Position numbers and translations under genes: made by a program
Notes under the pieces: generated by a model
The model's input: only the letters and a program-made list of their open reading frames with translations
Databases searched by the model: none
Told to the model about the DNA's origin: nothing
From: Nephrocerus scutellatus
Lineage: Eukaryota > Arthropoda > Insecta > Diptera > Pipunculidae
Assembly (NCBI GenBank): GCA_947095585.1
Contig: OX352763.1
Location: 106,061,908-106,125,907 of the forward strand
DNA: 64,000 bases
Direction: 5' to 3'
In this document: one piece after another, positions 10,811 to 20,789 of the stretch
How the letters are laid out: every line of letters begins with the position of its first letter
Numbering within the stretch: position 1 is the stretch's first letter

Positions 10811-11930
10811 CATTGTCCTGACTGCTTCTTGTTGCACACATACCAACATACCTCACTCAGCCAACAACAATAGACCCATAAATTGCAGTTAATTCTATCG
10901 TGTATTCAGTTGGCCGAATTCTTCGTGGCAACCGTACACACATCCACCAAAAAACAAGTCGCACTTTTAGGAAAATCCAGAAAAAAACGTAATTGCATGG
11001 CAAAGTATTGTCAGGAATCATCATCCACAACTGACACCCACATGTGGATGAGGATAAGGATGAGGTGTGATCGATACGATGCGTAATCCTTGGCGTATAG
11101 GCGATATAATACCGTAATCATGAACATCACCATTGGATGGATAATTTCATCTTCCGGTGTATTACTTTTATCACAGTCCGATGGGATACGCCAACGACGA
11201 CGACGACGACGATGACGACTGTAAATTTCCCCAATCATCGAAGCGCACTAACTTCATTAATTGCGCAAGCAGCGCAGAGAGTCCCTGTGGTTTTCCACCG
11301 AGCCGTCGAACTTGGTGTGACGATTGTAAAACTGGGTGGGGGAGTGGGGATTATGGACTGAATTAAATAAAAGGATGTAACCACAAAATTACGATAAATT
11401 ATTTTGCCAAATTGTATTGTGACGCGACGACGACGACAACGTCGATGATGACAACAACTGCGCGGTGTTGTGTTGTAATTTGTTCGACACCGACATTCTA
11501 CGTCTTCCGGTGGTTGGCTTTTGTGTCGTCGTATGTTAGAGTGCGGTGCAAAAAAGCACAACAACATCAACCAAACAACGCCCGCCGGTATGTTATTACA
11601 TCCGAATCTTGTTGTCGCCTTCAAGAAAGCAAACGGACCGGCGGATTGCTCTCTGTGCTCAGCCATCACACAGCTGGCGCAACAGCCACCAGAAAGGGAT
11701 GCATCTCTCCCGGGGGTTCAAGTTCAGAAATATTCGAATTGCAAAATTATTACGCTGACTACATGATTCCATGAATCGCGGCTCATAAATTCACAGCGTG
11801 AGATCGATTGTGTCGTCGAGTGGATGGGGGGAATGGTAACGCTCAGCAGTTTGTCCAGACAGTTTTTTCTCCCAGGCAACAACAGAAATACAGCAAAGAA
11901 ATGCTAAATGTCAGTGTATGATGCTTCCCT
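10810..11930. other. Unique stretch with GAC/ACG microsatellites
   Basis: No gene was recognised. Trinucleotide runs lie at 11190-11218 (cgacgacgacgacgacgatg) and about 11424-11460 (gacgacgacgac...gatgatgac). The ORFs of 70-144 codons around 11235-11774 overlap these runs on both strands and look like compositional artefacts. Confidence 0.35.
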
Positions 11931-12029
11931 CACTAAGTGGTCGAATTATTTTGGGAGATAAATTTATGACACAAACTCTTTCCAGCATCGCTTGCGTCCT
12001 TAAGCTTTACAAAAATGTATATACCAAAA

Positions 12030-12140
12030 AAAAAGCTATATGCCAAACTGGGTGATAGCTCGACTTGAAATCGGTACCGGTGGAGAGGTTTTTTGCTGTA
12101 GGCCAGAATCGGACAACGATTGTATGATGATGATGTTGAT
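12030..12140 (+). mobile_element. RTE-like LINE 3' end, small remnant
   Basis: About 110 bp matching the RTE-like C-terminus in broken frames (AKLGD, then NRYRWRGFL) and ending in 'tgtatgatgatgatg', the family's 3' tail. Too short for domain content. Confidence 0.6.
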
Positions 12141-12745
12141 AGGCAAGGATCGACAATACTTACGTGTGGTATCTCCACCGAAATTAAATTATATTTAGAA
12201 ACCCAGCTACATTTAAACTCCAGCAGTGAGATGACGATATTCTACTGCGGACACTAGAGATTCCATTAGCGATTGAGACTCAAAACAGTCAAACAAAATG
12301 GGAGAGCAATACGTTGCAACCATGACAGCATGGAATAGAATGAGATAAATGTTAAAGCCTCTAGCGATAAAAGGCAAAAGATACCATAAAAATAAGGCGT
12401 TAACTTCAGCTGTAGGAACAGGAAGTTTGCGTGGCTAAGAGACACTGTAACCCAAACTCACAATTTGCAATATCTAAGTTGCGAGATATATTTAATACAA
12501 TTTGGAATTTAGAAAGACGATAAAAGGAGGTATGACTAGCAAGCTCCTTAAGAAAATCTTCCAAAGGGTTTGAGAAACTGTCGCAAGCTAAAAGGCATTA
12601 AACTCTCGAACAACATCCTTAGAAACTGAACCGGTGACAGAGCGGTGGGTCTAACTGGAGAAGGAAGGGTCAACTAACCATGCCCTTTTTGAATGGGTCT
12701 CGTAAAGTAGTCAAGAATGATGTAGAGTCCTTCACAGGACGCCCT
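12140..12745. other. No recognised content
   Basis: Between LINE fragments. Possibly degenerate LINE sequence, but no motif could be confirmed. Confidence 0.25.
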
Positions 12746-13275
12746 TATTGAGTGCACATCATCATTATGCGTCATTTAGCTTAAAATGGTATCCCCTTAT
12801 TTTTCTAAGGCAGGGGACCATAGAGGAAGTCACACAGTTAAATTATCTGGGCACATGCATAGCAATTAATGGTGGAACAGATCTGGATGTGAATATCAGA
12901 ACCAATAAAGCTCGTTATGGATTTGTAACCCTCTCTCCTTTATGGAAGAGAGACTTTTCAAATCCAACGTAAAAACCGTGCTATTATACGCCTCCATTTC
13001 TAACGTCTATTGTGGAACCGGTCAGAAAAAAGTGAATGCAGACATCATGCAAATGGTGTTGAATTGGCCACACATTAAGGAAACCAGACAGTAACATCGC
13101 GAAGCAATCTTATGAATGGAATGGAATGGAAATGAATGGAAGGCGAGTTGAAAGACCAAAAACAACATGGAGGAAGTTAGGTCTTAGTATATTCTTACAT
13201 GCCACAGCTAAGGCCCCTTGCGGAGAATCGGGAAAGATGGAGGGATCTTGTTGCTGCCCTATGTTCCAGATATGT
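12745..13275 (+). mobile_element. LINE RT C-terminal fragment
   Basis: Reads LNYLGTCIAINGGTDLDVNIR (about 12838-12900), KARYGF, then in another frame KSNVKTVLLYAS (about 12955-13000), and later 'ggaaaccagacagtaacatc' matching the LRKP.SNIA region and a KTKNNMEE segment (about 13150-13180). This order (LGS/T...D...I..R..KAR..F..L, then VK..LLYA, then WIGH.LRKP) is the usual RT thumb and C-terminal region of RTE/CR1-type LINEs. The 3' end abuts another RTE-like copy at 13276. Confidence 0.7.
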
Positions 13276-14125
13276 TTGATGGCATAGCCAGTGTAGAACT
13301 TTATAAATAATAATAAAAATATTCGGCGCAACAAACCGTTGCGATTCAAGGCCTAGCTTCTAGGGACTATTTGTATTGTGCAGGTACATTTTTTCACACA
13401 AATGGGAGGGACCTACAATTTAATGCCGAATTCGAATGGCGAATTGAGAAGCTTTCCGTGACAAGTTATTACTCTCGGAAGTTTGTCAGACATTCGCAGT
13501 ACTGGGATTCGAACCAGGAACCTTCTTCTCAGCAGCCATGCAGTTATCTACTAAGCCACGGCGCCCACAGAACTTTATAAAGCCATGAGAGAATTCTGCT
13601 TCCTAAATAAACTGACAAGACTATGTAGGTTGACCATGACTAATATCCGGATCACTATCAAGTCCATTCAACATCTATAACGGGCTCCGACAAGGGGATG
13701 GACTGGCCTGCGTTCTCTTCAACCTGGTGTTGGAGAAAGTTATCAGAGACTCTGACGTTACGGCGGGAGGAACAATCATATATAAATCCATTCAGATACT
13801 GGTTTACGCAGACGACATCGACATCGTTGGTAGAAACCTAAGAGCTATACAGGAAGCTTTCATCCAGATCAACCGGGCGGACGAATTCTGAGGCTGCACA
13901 TAAATGAGAGCAAAACAAAGTACATGGTGGCCACGTTTGTGAGTAGATGATCCAACATTGGTCCCTCAATTAAATTGTGGATTGCGAATTTGAAGTAGTG
14001 CCATCCTTTAACTATCTTTGGTCGACTGTAGCAGCCGATAACAGCACGGTACGTGCACGGTTGCTCAAAGCCAGCAAAGTCTACTTTAGTGCATCAAGAC
14101 TCTTCAAATCCAGGAATCGCCTAAT
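13276..14125 (+). mobile_element. RTE-like LINE RT fragment, split by a SINE
   Basis: The left piece (13276-13307) reads DGIASVELYK. After the SINE it resumes (13569 on) with KAMREF, NKLTRLCRLTMTNI (13610-13650), then in shifted frames GLRQGDGLACVLFNLVLEKV (about 13682-13745), YADDIDIVGRNLRAI (13805-13850) and NESKTKYMVAT (about 13903-13935), ending near LLKASKVYF..SRLFKSRN (14065-14120). The YADD motif is preserved by sequence, but frameshifts break the ORF. It is the same family as 31955-33190 and 61150-61790. Confidence 0.85.
13308..13568 (-). mobile_element. tRNA-derived SINE with 13-bp target-site duplication
   Basis: Minus strand, 261 bp. The head carries a Pol III box A-like 'tggcttagtagataactg' (about 13556-13539) and a box B 'ggttcgaatcccagt' (about 13517-13503). 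The body contains 'gcattaaattgtaggtccct' (13424-13405) and 'aagctaggcc', and the tail is T/A-rich (TATTTTTATTATTA) at 13321-13308. AGAACTTTATAAA occurs on both sides (13295-13307 and 13569-13581), a perfect 13-bp target-site duplication that restores the interrupted RTE reading. A second copy is at 54520-54755. Confidence 0.9.
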
Positions 14126-14440
14126 AACATAATTACCTTTGTCTGTTTGGCTTTTATGTCGCCTCATCCCGCTTAAGCCACTGGACGTATCTAAGCCATA
14201 TTCACACCATATCTTCGTTTGGTGCTTCGATGAGTTAAAGTTTTTTTTGACCCGTTAGGTGGCGATGGAGTCAATATATTTACGAAAATTTGTTTTTTGG
14301 TTTGGATTTGGTTCGTATTCACACCATATGTTTGTTTGGTGCTCCGATGAAAAATGGTGAAATGGTTAGGTGGTAGAAAAATGATTCCGTGATTTTCACC
14401 TAGACGTACCTATATTGATTTTCCTGTTGAATTTTTACCC
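14125..14440 (+). repeat. Direct repeat of ~60 bp, 117 bp apart
   Basis: 'tattcacaccatatcttcgt' (about 14198) and 'tattcacaccatatgtttgt' (about 14315) begin two copies. Each goes on with 'ttggtgctycgatga' and ends near 'gttaggtgg'. The function is unknown. Distance and similarity suggest an old tandem duplication of a ~117-bp unit. Confidence 0.6.
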
Positions 14441-14479
14441 GCAGAATGTCCTTCGGGAATACCTAGTCAGGAAACTGTA

Positions 14480-14690
14480 TAAAAGCAGAAATTATCACAG
14501 GAAGGAATAAGAGGAAGAAAATTTGCATTACTAGAATTGATTTGGAGTCAAACTCAAGTACTTTGCCATTCAGATTGAAGCGTCGCCAATTTCCATTGAT
14601 GTTGGCTTTTGCAATGACCGTCAACAAGAATCAAGGCCAGTCTTTTGATCATGTCGGTGTATAACTTCCAGAGCCAGTTTTCGACACATT
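14480..14690 (+). mobile_element. Helitron Pif1-type helicase C-terminal fragment
   Basis: An almost continuous frame reads AEIITGRNKRKKICITRI, then LPFRLKRRQFPLMLAFAMTV, NKNQGQSFDHVGV and LPEPVF, with a single in-frame TAA just before LPEPVF. Established: RRQFP.. AFAMT.NK.QGQ is the conserved SF1 helicase motif region near the C-terminus of Helitron Rep/helicase proteins. The remainder of the element is absent. It ends exactly where a mariner-like transposase frame starts. Confidence 0.85.
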
Positions 14691-15537
14691 ACACCGTATT
14701 GTGCATAAAGACTTACGTCTTAAGGCTTTGAAAGTTCAGTTAACACAAGAACTGAAGCCGGTCGATCACCATAAACGTGATCCGGATTTTCATCGAAAAA
14801 TCATCTTCAGTGATGAGTCCTATTTTCACCTCGGAGGCTACGTTAATAAGCATAATTATCGCATTTGGGGCACAGAAAATCCAAGAATGATTATGTTGAA
14901 AAGCCTCTCCATCCTCAACGTGTCACTGTTTGGTGCGGTTTTTGGACTGGCGGTGTGATTGGACCTTACTTTTTCGGAAATGAGGCTGGTGCAACTATTA
15001 CGGTGAATGGAGTGCGCTACCAAGCTATGATTAATGATTTTTATGGCCAGAATTGGAAGATATTGATGTGGACGACGTTTTTTTTTCAGCAACATGGCGC
15101 TACATAGCACACAAGCAACGAAACAATCGCAATTTTTCAAGTTTTCTCACCTCACCTCACCGTGTTATTTCTCGAAGAGGTAATCACAATTGTCCACCGA
15201 GATCTTGTGATGCAACACGTTTAGAGTTTTTTCTTTGAAGCCACGTGAAAGATAAGGTCTATACCCATGCTCCACAATCGATTCAAGACATTAAAGGTGG
15301 AATTCGTGAAGTTATCGAGGACATACAGCCGCAAATGTGCGAATTGGTCATGGAAAATTGCATGAAAAGGATATGGTGCTGCAAGCGTAGCCTTGGCGGC
15401 TATTTGGCTGATATCGTTTTCAAGTGTTAATGGCAAACCTTCCTCTTTACAATAAAATAAACATTCATTGATTTCTCCTAAAAAATACTCGTTTTTTTTA
15501 ATATCAAAATAAAACCTCTTATCGGAAAATCCTTTAT
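14690..15537 (+). mobile_element. Tc1/mariner-like transposase, 5'-truncated
   Basis: DDE transposase fragment: HKDLRLKALKVQLTQELKP (14704-14758), DFHRKIIFSDESYF (14785-14830, first catalytic D), GYVNKHNYRIWG (14840-14872), RVTVWCGFW, GPYFFGNEAGATITVNGVRY (14915-15020), QQHGAT (15087-15105, where the second catalytic D of QQDGA is replaced by H), RGNHNCPPRSCD (15175-15210), and C-terminal KRIWCCKRSLGGYLADIVF (15365-15420). The N-terminal HTH is missing and frames change several times. The 3' end near 15537 (tatcggaaaatcctttata) resembles the TIR of 18964-19546. It is inactive. Confidence 0.85.
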
Positions 15538-15602
15538 ATTGGGACTCAAGTGAAAAAAAGTTAATTCCGACATTTTTGACGGGTACTCACTTGTTTAACC
15601 CT

Positions 15603-15710
15603 AACATCTAATCTCCTGGTGTATAAGACAATGGTGATACCAGTATTACATATTGATCAGAGACTTTGGGTGCTTAGCAAAAAGCATTCTGACCTTACGG
15701 ATAGTAGTTG
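15603..15710 (+). mobile_element. RTE-like LINE scrap
   Basis: Reads LTSNLLVYKTMVIPVLHIDQ and LWVLSKKHSDL, matching the YKTMVIPVLTYGSE / VLSKKHSDLL region seen at 54060-54175 and in reverse at 32300-32430. About 108 bp. Confidence 0.65.
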
Positions 15711-15924
15711 GTGGTGAGAAATAATGAAAATGTAAATAGTCAAATAGTCTATTAGTCTCGAGTAATTCTATCTCTCTCTTACTTCCTAATGCATGTGAAT
15801 ATCCAGTTAGTGCACCTAGTTGTGTGTATAGTTGTTTTTGTTTACATCAAAATATAAGAAGCATTTTTTTTTCTTCTAGCTCATATTGAGTCGCTCGTAA
15901 GTTTACCTAGCATAATAGTTTTAA

Positions 15925-16683
15925 GTGATTTATGAAAATGAACTAAACTCATATATGCTTTTTGGTAATTACAATGAGTCGTATTCGGCCGGAGGCGTGG
16001 CAGTTTATGTAAAGAATGGTTTGGTGTGCGATTGCTCTAAAGTTAAAATTTCTAGCGCGAATGTAATAAAGCTGACATTTGTTTATAATAATGACAACTA
16101 TATTATGTTGTGCATACATAGATTGCATGAGTTTAGTAAAGATGTCTTCATTGATGAGCTGAGCAATATTCTAAGCATAAAGTTTCCCTCTGATCTGGCT
16201 ACCATATACAAGGCTTTTATTCGCCCAAAACTTGAGTACAATTGCCATATCTGGTCTGGTGCGCCTAAGAATATTTTGCATCAGCTAGATAGAATACAAA
16301 ACCGCGCGATAAAACTTATCGGTGACGAAAATATAGCGAAATCAATAGATTCGCTTGAACCCCGCAGGAAGGTTTCCTGCTTGTCACTGTTTTATCGCTT
16401 CTTCTACCAGCGGTGCTCAAGAGAAATAGCCAGCTGCATGCCACCTCTCCTTGAATTCAACCGCAATACCCGTGGCGCTCTAAACGCTCATCAGTTTACC
16501 CTCAAGCCCATCTTCGGACGTACAGTTAAATTCAGGGATTCGTTCTTCAGCCGTACAACACGTTTGTGGAATGCTCTGCCAAGCTCTGTCTTCCCACCTC
16601 ACTATGATCCACAGGCATTCAAAACACAAGCTCATAGACATCTCCTCTTTTCTCCTCCTAAGGCAAAGAACTTAATATTGTAG
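15925..16683 (+). CDS. Chimeric ORF: LINE endonuclease part fused to another LINE's RT C-terminus
   Basis: A 252-codon open frame. Residues 1-87 are host LINE endonuclease (SAGGVAVYVKNGLVCDC, MLCIHRLHEFSKDVFIDELS). From about residue 88 it is the RT thumb and C-terminus of a jockey-like element (SDLATIYKAFIRPKLEYNCH, DRIQNRAIKLIGDENIAKS, VSCLSLFYRFFYQRC, FRDSFFSRTTRLWNALPSSV). The frame is open by chance across the insertion junction near 16187. There is no evidence that it is expressed. The inserted part is unusually well preserved, which suggests that it is younger than the host. Confidence 0.7.
   Translation: MIYENELNSYMLFGNYNESYSAGGVAVYVKNGLVCDCSKVKISSANVIKLTFVYNNDNYIMLCIHRLHEFSKDVFIDELSNILSIKFPSDLATIYKAFIRPKLEYNCHIWSGAPKNILHQLDRIQNRAIKLIGDENIAKSIDSLEPRRKVSCLSLFYRFFYQRCSREIASCMPPLLEFNRNTRGALNAHQFTLKPIFGRTVKFRDSFFSRTTRLWNALPSSVFPPHYDPQAFKTQAHRHLLFSPPKAKNLIL
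16187..16680 (+). mobile_element. Jockey-like LINE 3' end, nested insertion
   Basis: A 5'-truncated insertion of about 495 bp covering the RT C-terminal domain (IRPKLEYNCHIWSGAPK, SLEPRRKVSCLSL, NALPSSVFPPHYDP, HRHLLFSPPKA). The host LINE reads ELSNILSIK before and GDINIDILNE after it. A short AAAG occurs at both edges (about 16184 and 16668) and may be the target-site duplication. 5' truncation is typical of target-primed reverse transcription. Confidence 0.8.
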
Positions 16684-18963
16684 GGAGATATCAATATTGA
16701 TATTCTGAATGAATCTGACAAAGATTCGGAGAACTACTTGTTTCTGATGGCGTCGAATGTTCTTAAAAGTTTTGTTATCAAGCCAACCCGTTTAGCTGAT
16801 TCTTCAAAGAGTTGCATTGATCACATATTTGGAAGATTTCCTTAAAATAACAAAAATATTTTTAGGGCAAAAGTGTATGATCTTAAGCTGACTGATCATT
16901 GTATGGTAGCCCTCAATAACTCTATTGACTCGAATCCGAATGCAAGTTGCAATCCTAAAAAAAAAATCAAATATCGCACTGATTTTAATTCCTTAAATGA
17001 ACTTTTGAAATATGAATTCTGGACGCAAGTTTATTCAGAAAGAAATCCTTCAATTGCTTTTGATCTATTTAATTCAATTTGAAAAAAACCATATTCAGTC
17101 CTGTACTTCAATGCACAAATTGAATACCAGAACGCATTTAAAGCCCTGGATGACCAATAATCTCCTTAAAGCAGTGAATATGAAAAATTCTTTCAGTGTG
17201 AAATGCAAAAAACACCCACTATGATGAATTATGCAAAACAATTAGAAAAAATATTGAAGATAGGCGGAGCATCTGTTATACTAACTTATTCGAAAGAGCT
17301 AAGGGTAACGTAGGAGAAGATTGAAGAGTGGTGGATAGCATTCTAGGTAAGGAAAGACAATCTATTAAAATTGAAAATGTTGAAGATGACGGTGTTTTGC
17401 TAACTGACGCAAGCAGCATTTCAGAAAAATTTTATGACTATTTCACTGAAGTTTCAGAAAAGTTAAAACCGTCTGTTGATTTATGTGTGGGATGTGATTG
17501 CTCGATACCCATTAATGATAGTATTCAATCAAACAGTTTTGTTTTTAACAAAATTTCTTCCTACGAAACTTACAAGGCTATTTCGTCCTTAAAAAATAAA
17601 GGTTCATGAACTAGTGATGGTATATCAAGTATCTTACTAAAACAAATTGCGTTGTACGTAGTTGATGTATTAAGTTTCTTATTTAACCTAAGTGTCGAAA
17701 AAGGTTGTTTCCCTCAGCGCTTGAAATGTGCCGATGTTATACCACTTTTTAAAAAAGGTAATAGAAAACACCTTACTGACTATAGACCTATATCTTTACT
17801 TCCCACATTTTCCAAGCTTTTTGACAAATTAATTAAAGTTCGAATTGTGTCCTTTTTGGACAAAAATTAGATATTTTAGTAGCAATCAATTTGGGTGTAG
17901 ATCGGGTATGTCAACAGAAGATGCCATACTCAGATTGTGTAGTCAGATATACGACAGTACCAATGTTAGTAAATCTACCATGGCTATCTTTGTAGATATG
18001 ATATAAGCGTTTGATATGGTGGACCATGAAATATTGCTAAATAAATTATATTAAGCTGGTTTAAGAGGAAAAATATTTATTTGGTTGCAATCGTATTTAG
18101 AATACAGAGAGCAAAGAGTTAATATAAATGGAACATTTAGCATCCTGCGGTTTTTTAAAAAATGGTGTACCTCAGGTTTCTGTACTCGGTCCACTTTTTT
18201 TTTCCAAGTATACATTAATTCTCTGTTCAATCTCAATTTGAATGGTTTACCTACAGCTTTTGCCGATGCTATAGCTATCACTAACCAATTCCAGACTACT
18301 TTTGAATGTATTGCCAAAATCGAGGAAGATCTTGAAACATTAAGGTTGTGGTTTGCTGCTCATAAGTTGATCATTAGCGAGAAAACAAAACTAATGTCGT
18401 TTAAAATATCTAGTAATCTAGGCTATATGACTTTAATCTTTATTTTCATGCGCACAATTGTAAGCAGTTTAGCTTACCAATTCATAAATGTGGTAAATGT
18501 AATTTTACAAGCAACACTCAATGCTCGTCTAGTTGCTTTAAAATTGAGTCAGTGCGTCAATTTAAGTATCTTGGTGTATTAATTGATTATAACTTAAACT
18601 GGAAAGACCATATCGGCTCGATTAAATCGCATTTATTGTTGGTGACTCGTAAAATGTACCTTAAAGCCCTTTTGCGGTAAAAAAAAAAGTCAAGTCAAGA
18701 CACTCAAAGTTGCAATACGGTATAACAAGCTGATGGTGCATATGCTAATGCTTTTGTACCCCTGTTGATGGCACCGAAACATTTGATACGAATTATAAGC
18801 AATAAAAATCGCTCCGCTGAAAGCTGGCCATTATACAAGGAATTGCGAATTTTACCAATTAGACATCTGTACGTATTTAAAGTATTGAGAGAATTTTTTT
18901 AAAACAAGTGGTAACAATCCAAGTAGGAACTCGCAAATCTACGGTCTGCGTGTTAATAATATA

Positions 18964-19546
18964 GGGTTTTTCAATAAGAGCACTTCAACTTTTTTTTTTG
19001 AATAAAACACAAACTGTTCGACTTTTGAACTAACTTTTTTTTTTATTAACGAATTTGAACATATACATATGATACATTTAAGTATGAAACTCGTTTTCTT
19101 TTGCATGACCACCGCGTGCACGTTTTACGAAGTGAGCCTCATCGCTGAAGATGATTTTTCGGTGAAAATCTGCATCATTTTCGATTTGCTCTTGAGCCCA
19201 ATTCACGAATCGGCGTCGCTGCAAATGGTCAAACGGCTTTAGTTGTTGTGTCAGCTTGATCTTATACGGATGTAGGCCAAGATCTTTACGTAAAATCGAT
19301 TGTCGAACGGGCTGGCTTGTTAAATGGACCGTAAAATGGCCGTAATGCTTTTAAAGTAGCGGCAACAGAACGATTATTTTGATAAAAAATTTGCACGATT
19401 TGCAATCGCTGTTGTTCACATGTGTAGCATTCCATGATGAAATGTATACTAATGAAGTTTCCAAATAATAAAAAAAACAATAAAAAATATGGCGTTGTTC
19501 GCCGTTCCTATCGGAGAAAAGTTGAAGCGCACCTATTGAAACACCC
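18964..19546 (-). mobile_element. Internally deleted mariner-like element with TIRs and TA flanks
   Basis: 583 bp, bounded by TA on both sides (18962-18963 and 19547-19548). The terminal inverted repeats begin GGGTTTTTCAATAAGAGCAC on the left and GGGTGTTTCAATAGGTGCGC on the right (reverse complement), and both continue with TTCAACTTTT. On the minus strand it keeps an N-terminal HTH segment (MECYTCEQQRLQIVQIFY, 19433-19380), then LRKDLGLHPYKIKLTQQLKP and DFHRKIIFSDEAHF (19290-19130), then jumps to the C-terminal RARGGHAKENEFHT. Most of the DDE core is deleted, so it is non-autonomous. It belongs with the transposase at 14690-15537. It sits inside the LINE at 15890-21238. Confidence 0.9.
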
Positions 19547-19585
19547 TATATGTCCAATCGCACATAAAACTCATTTTTCGTTTTT

Positions 19586-20789
19586 AAATTCTCTATATTA
19601 ACTTCACTTGCCCGTGGCTGGCTGGCTGGATGGCCAAATCTTGTGATCAATTTTAACCCACTTCCTACAGCCCGATTTTATTGAAATTTTGCACACATAT
19701 ATATCTCCCATGACAACACTTTCTATTAAAACTTGAGGCCCCTCTGGCCGATTTTTTTAAAATTTTATACAAATGTGTATCTCCGCTGGAAAACACTATT
19801 TGTAAAATTTTTGGAGAGATCGGGCCCCTGGGTCGGGGGGGCACCCATACAAATTTTATGAAAAAAGTTCCCGATTTTCTTCAAATTTTATACGCATGTG
19901 TATCTCCGATGGACAAAACTTTTTGTAAATTTTTTGAAGCGATCGGGCCCCGGTGTCGGGGGGCTCCCATACAAATTTTTTTTTTATTAAATTATTAATT
20001 TTTTAACGCACTTCCTAAAACCCGATTTTCCTGAAACTTTGTACACATGTGTATTTCCAGTGACAATACTTTCTTTTAAAATTTGGAAGTGATCGGGCCC
20101 CGGGTTTGTGGGGCTCCCATACAAATTTAAAATAAAATTTACCCGATTTTTTTCAAATTTTACACACATGTGTATACCCAATAAACAATACTTTTTCTAA
20201 AATTTGGTAGTGATCGGACCCCGGGTTCGGCCGCAAGGCCCTTATACATTTTTTAATTTCTTATAGTGGCATCAGATTCTTTAATGACTGTGTGCGGTGT
20301 GTGCTGCGCAGTCGGCATGGTTTTGGTGGTGGAGAGAGAGAGAGAGAGAAATCTTAGCTCACGCACAAATGAACCCAGCAAATGAAACGAGACATACATG
20401 TTTTATGCTTAATTCAACTTACTTACATATTTACTGAATTGTATTTTTATTGATGTCGTTTTTTGTTGTCGATATCAACTTACAGATAGAACAACAAGTT
20501 TTCACAATATTCTGTCATTTCGCGTTTTCATAAATTAGTTCAGAGCAGTCAAAGAATTCTCAAGATAAATGCTCGTGTTTCTTATTTGGTCAGAGTATGA
20601 GCGTGCTCTAAGTGCTCAGAATAAAATGATCTGAGCATTTTCAATTTTAACATCTGATGTCAAATGTCTCTTTCGATGATTTTCTCCCACAATAAAAAAA
20701 AGTGACCCAGGATCGAGGGGCTCCCATATGAATTTCTGCGATTAGAGAATTTAGATGAAAAATTTTCATTTTTATGTGTTGTTTTTTTT
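19586..20789 (+). repeat. Family A, full-length copy with five ~120-bp units
   Basis: 5' end 'aaattctctatattaactt' at 19586, GGCTGGCTGG slot (19617-19631), 'gatcaattttaacccacttc', then five units starting near 19669, 19748, 19869, 20021 and 20142. Each has CCCGATTTT, an ACACATGTGT-like palindrome and GATCGGGCCCC. A GAGAGA tract (20333-20349), the conserved body, and the 3' end 'gattagagaatttagatg' plus a T-run (to 20789) follow. It is inserted in a T-run of the host LINE: host residues THFSFF before and YYGSKFF after join when it is removed. The termini show a short inverted repeat AAATTCTCTA/TAGAGAATTT. No transposase is visible. Confidence 0.85.

Noticed and set aside
11235..11774. 144-, 120- and 81-codon ORFs around the GAC repeats
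   Set aside because: Open on both strands through trinucleotide runs, which keep frames open. No domain.
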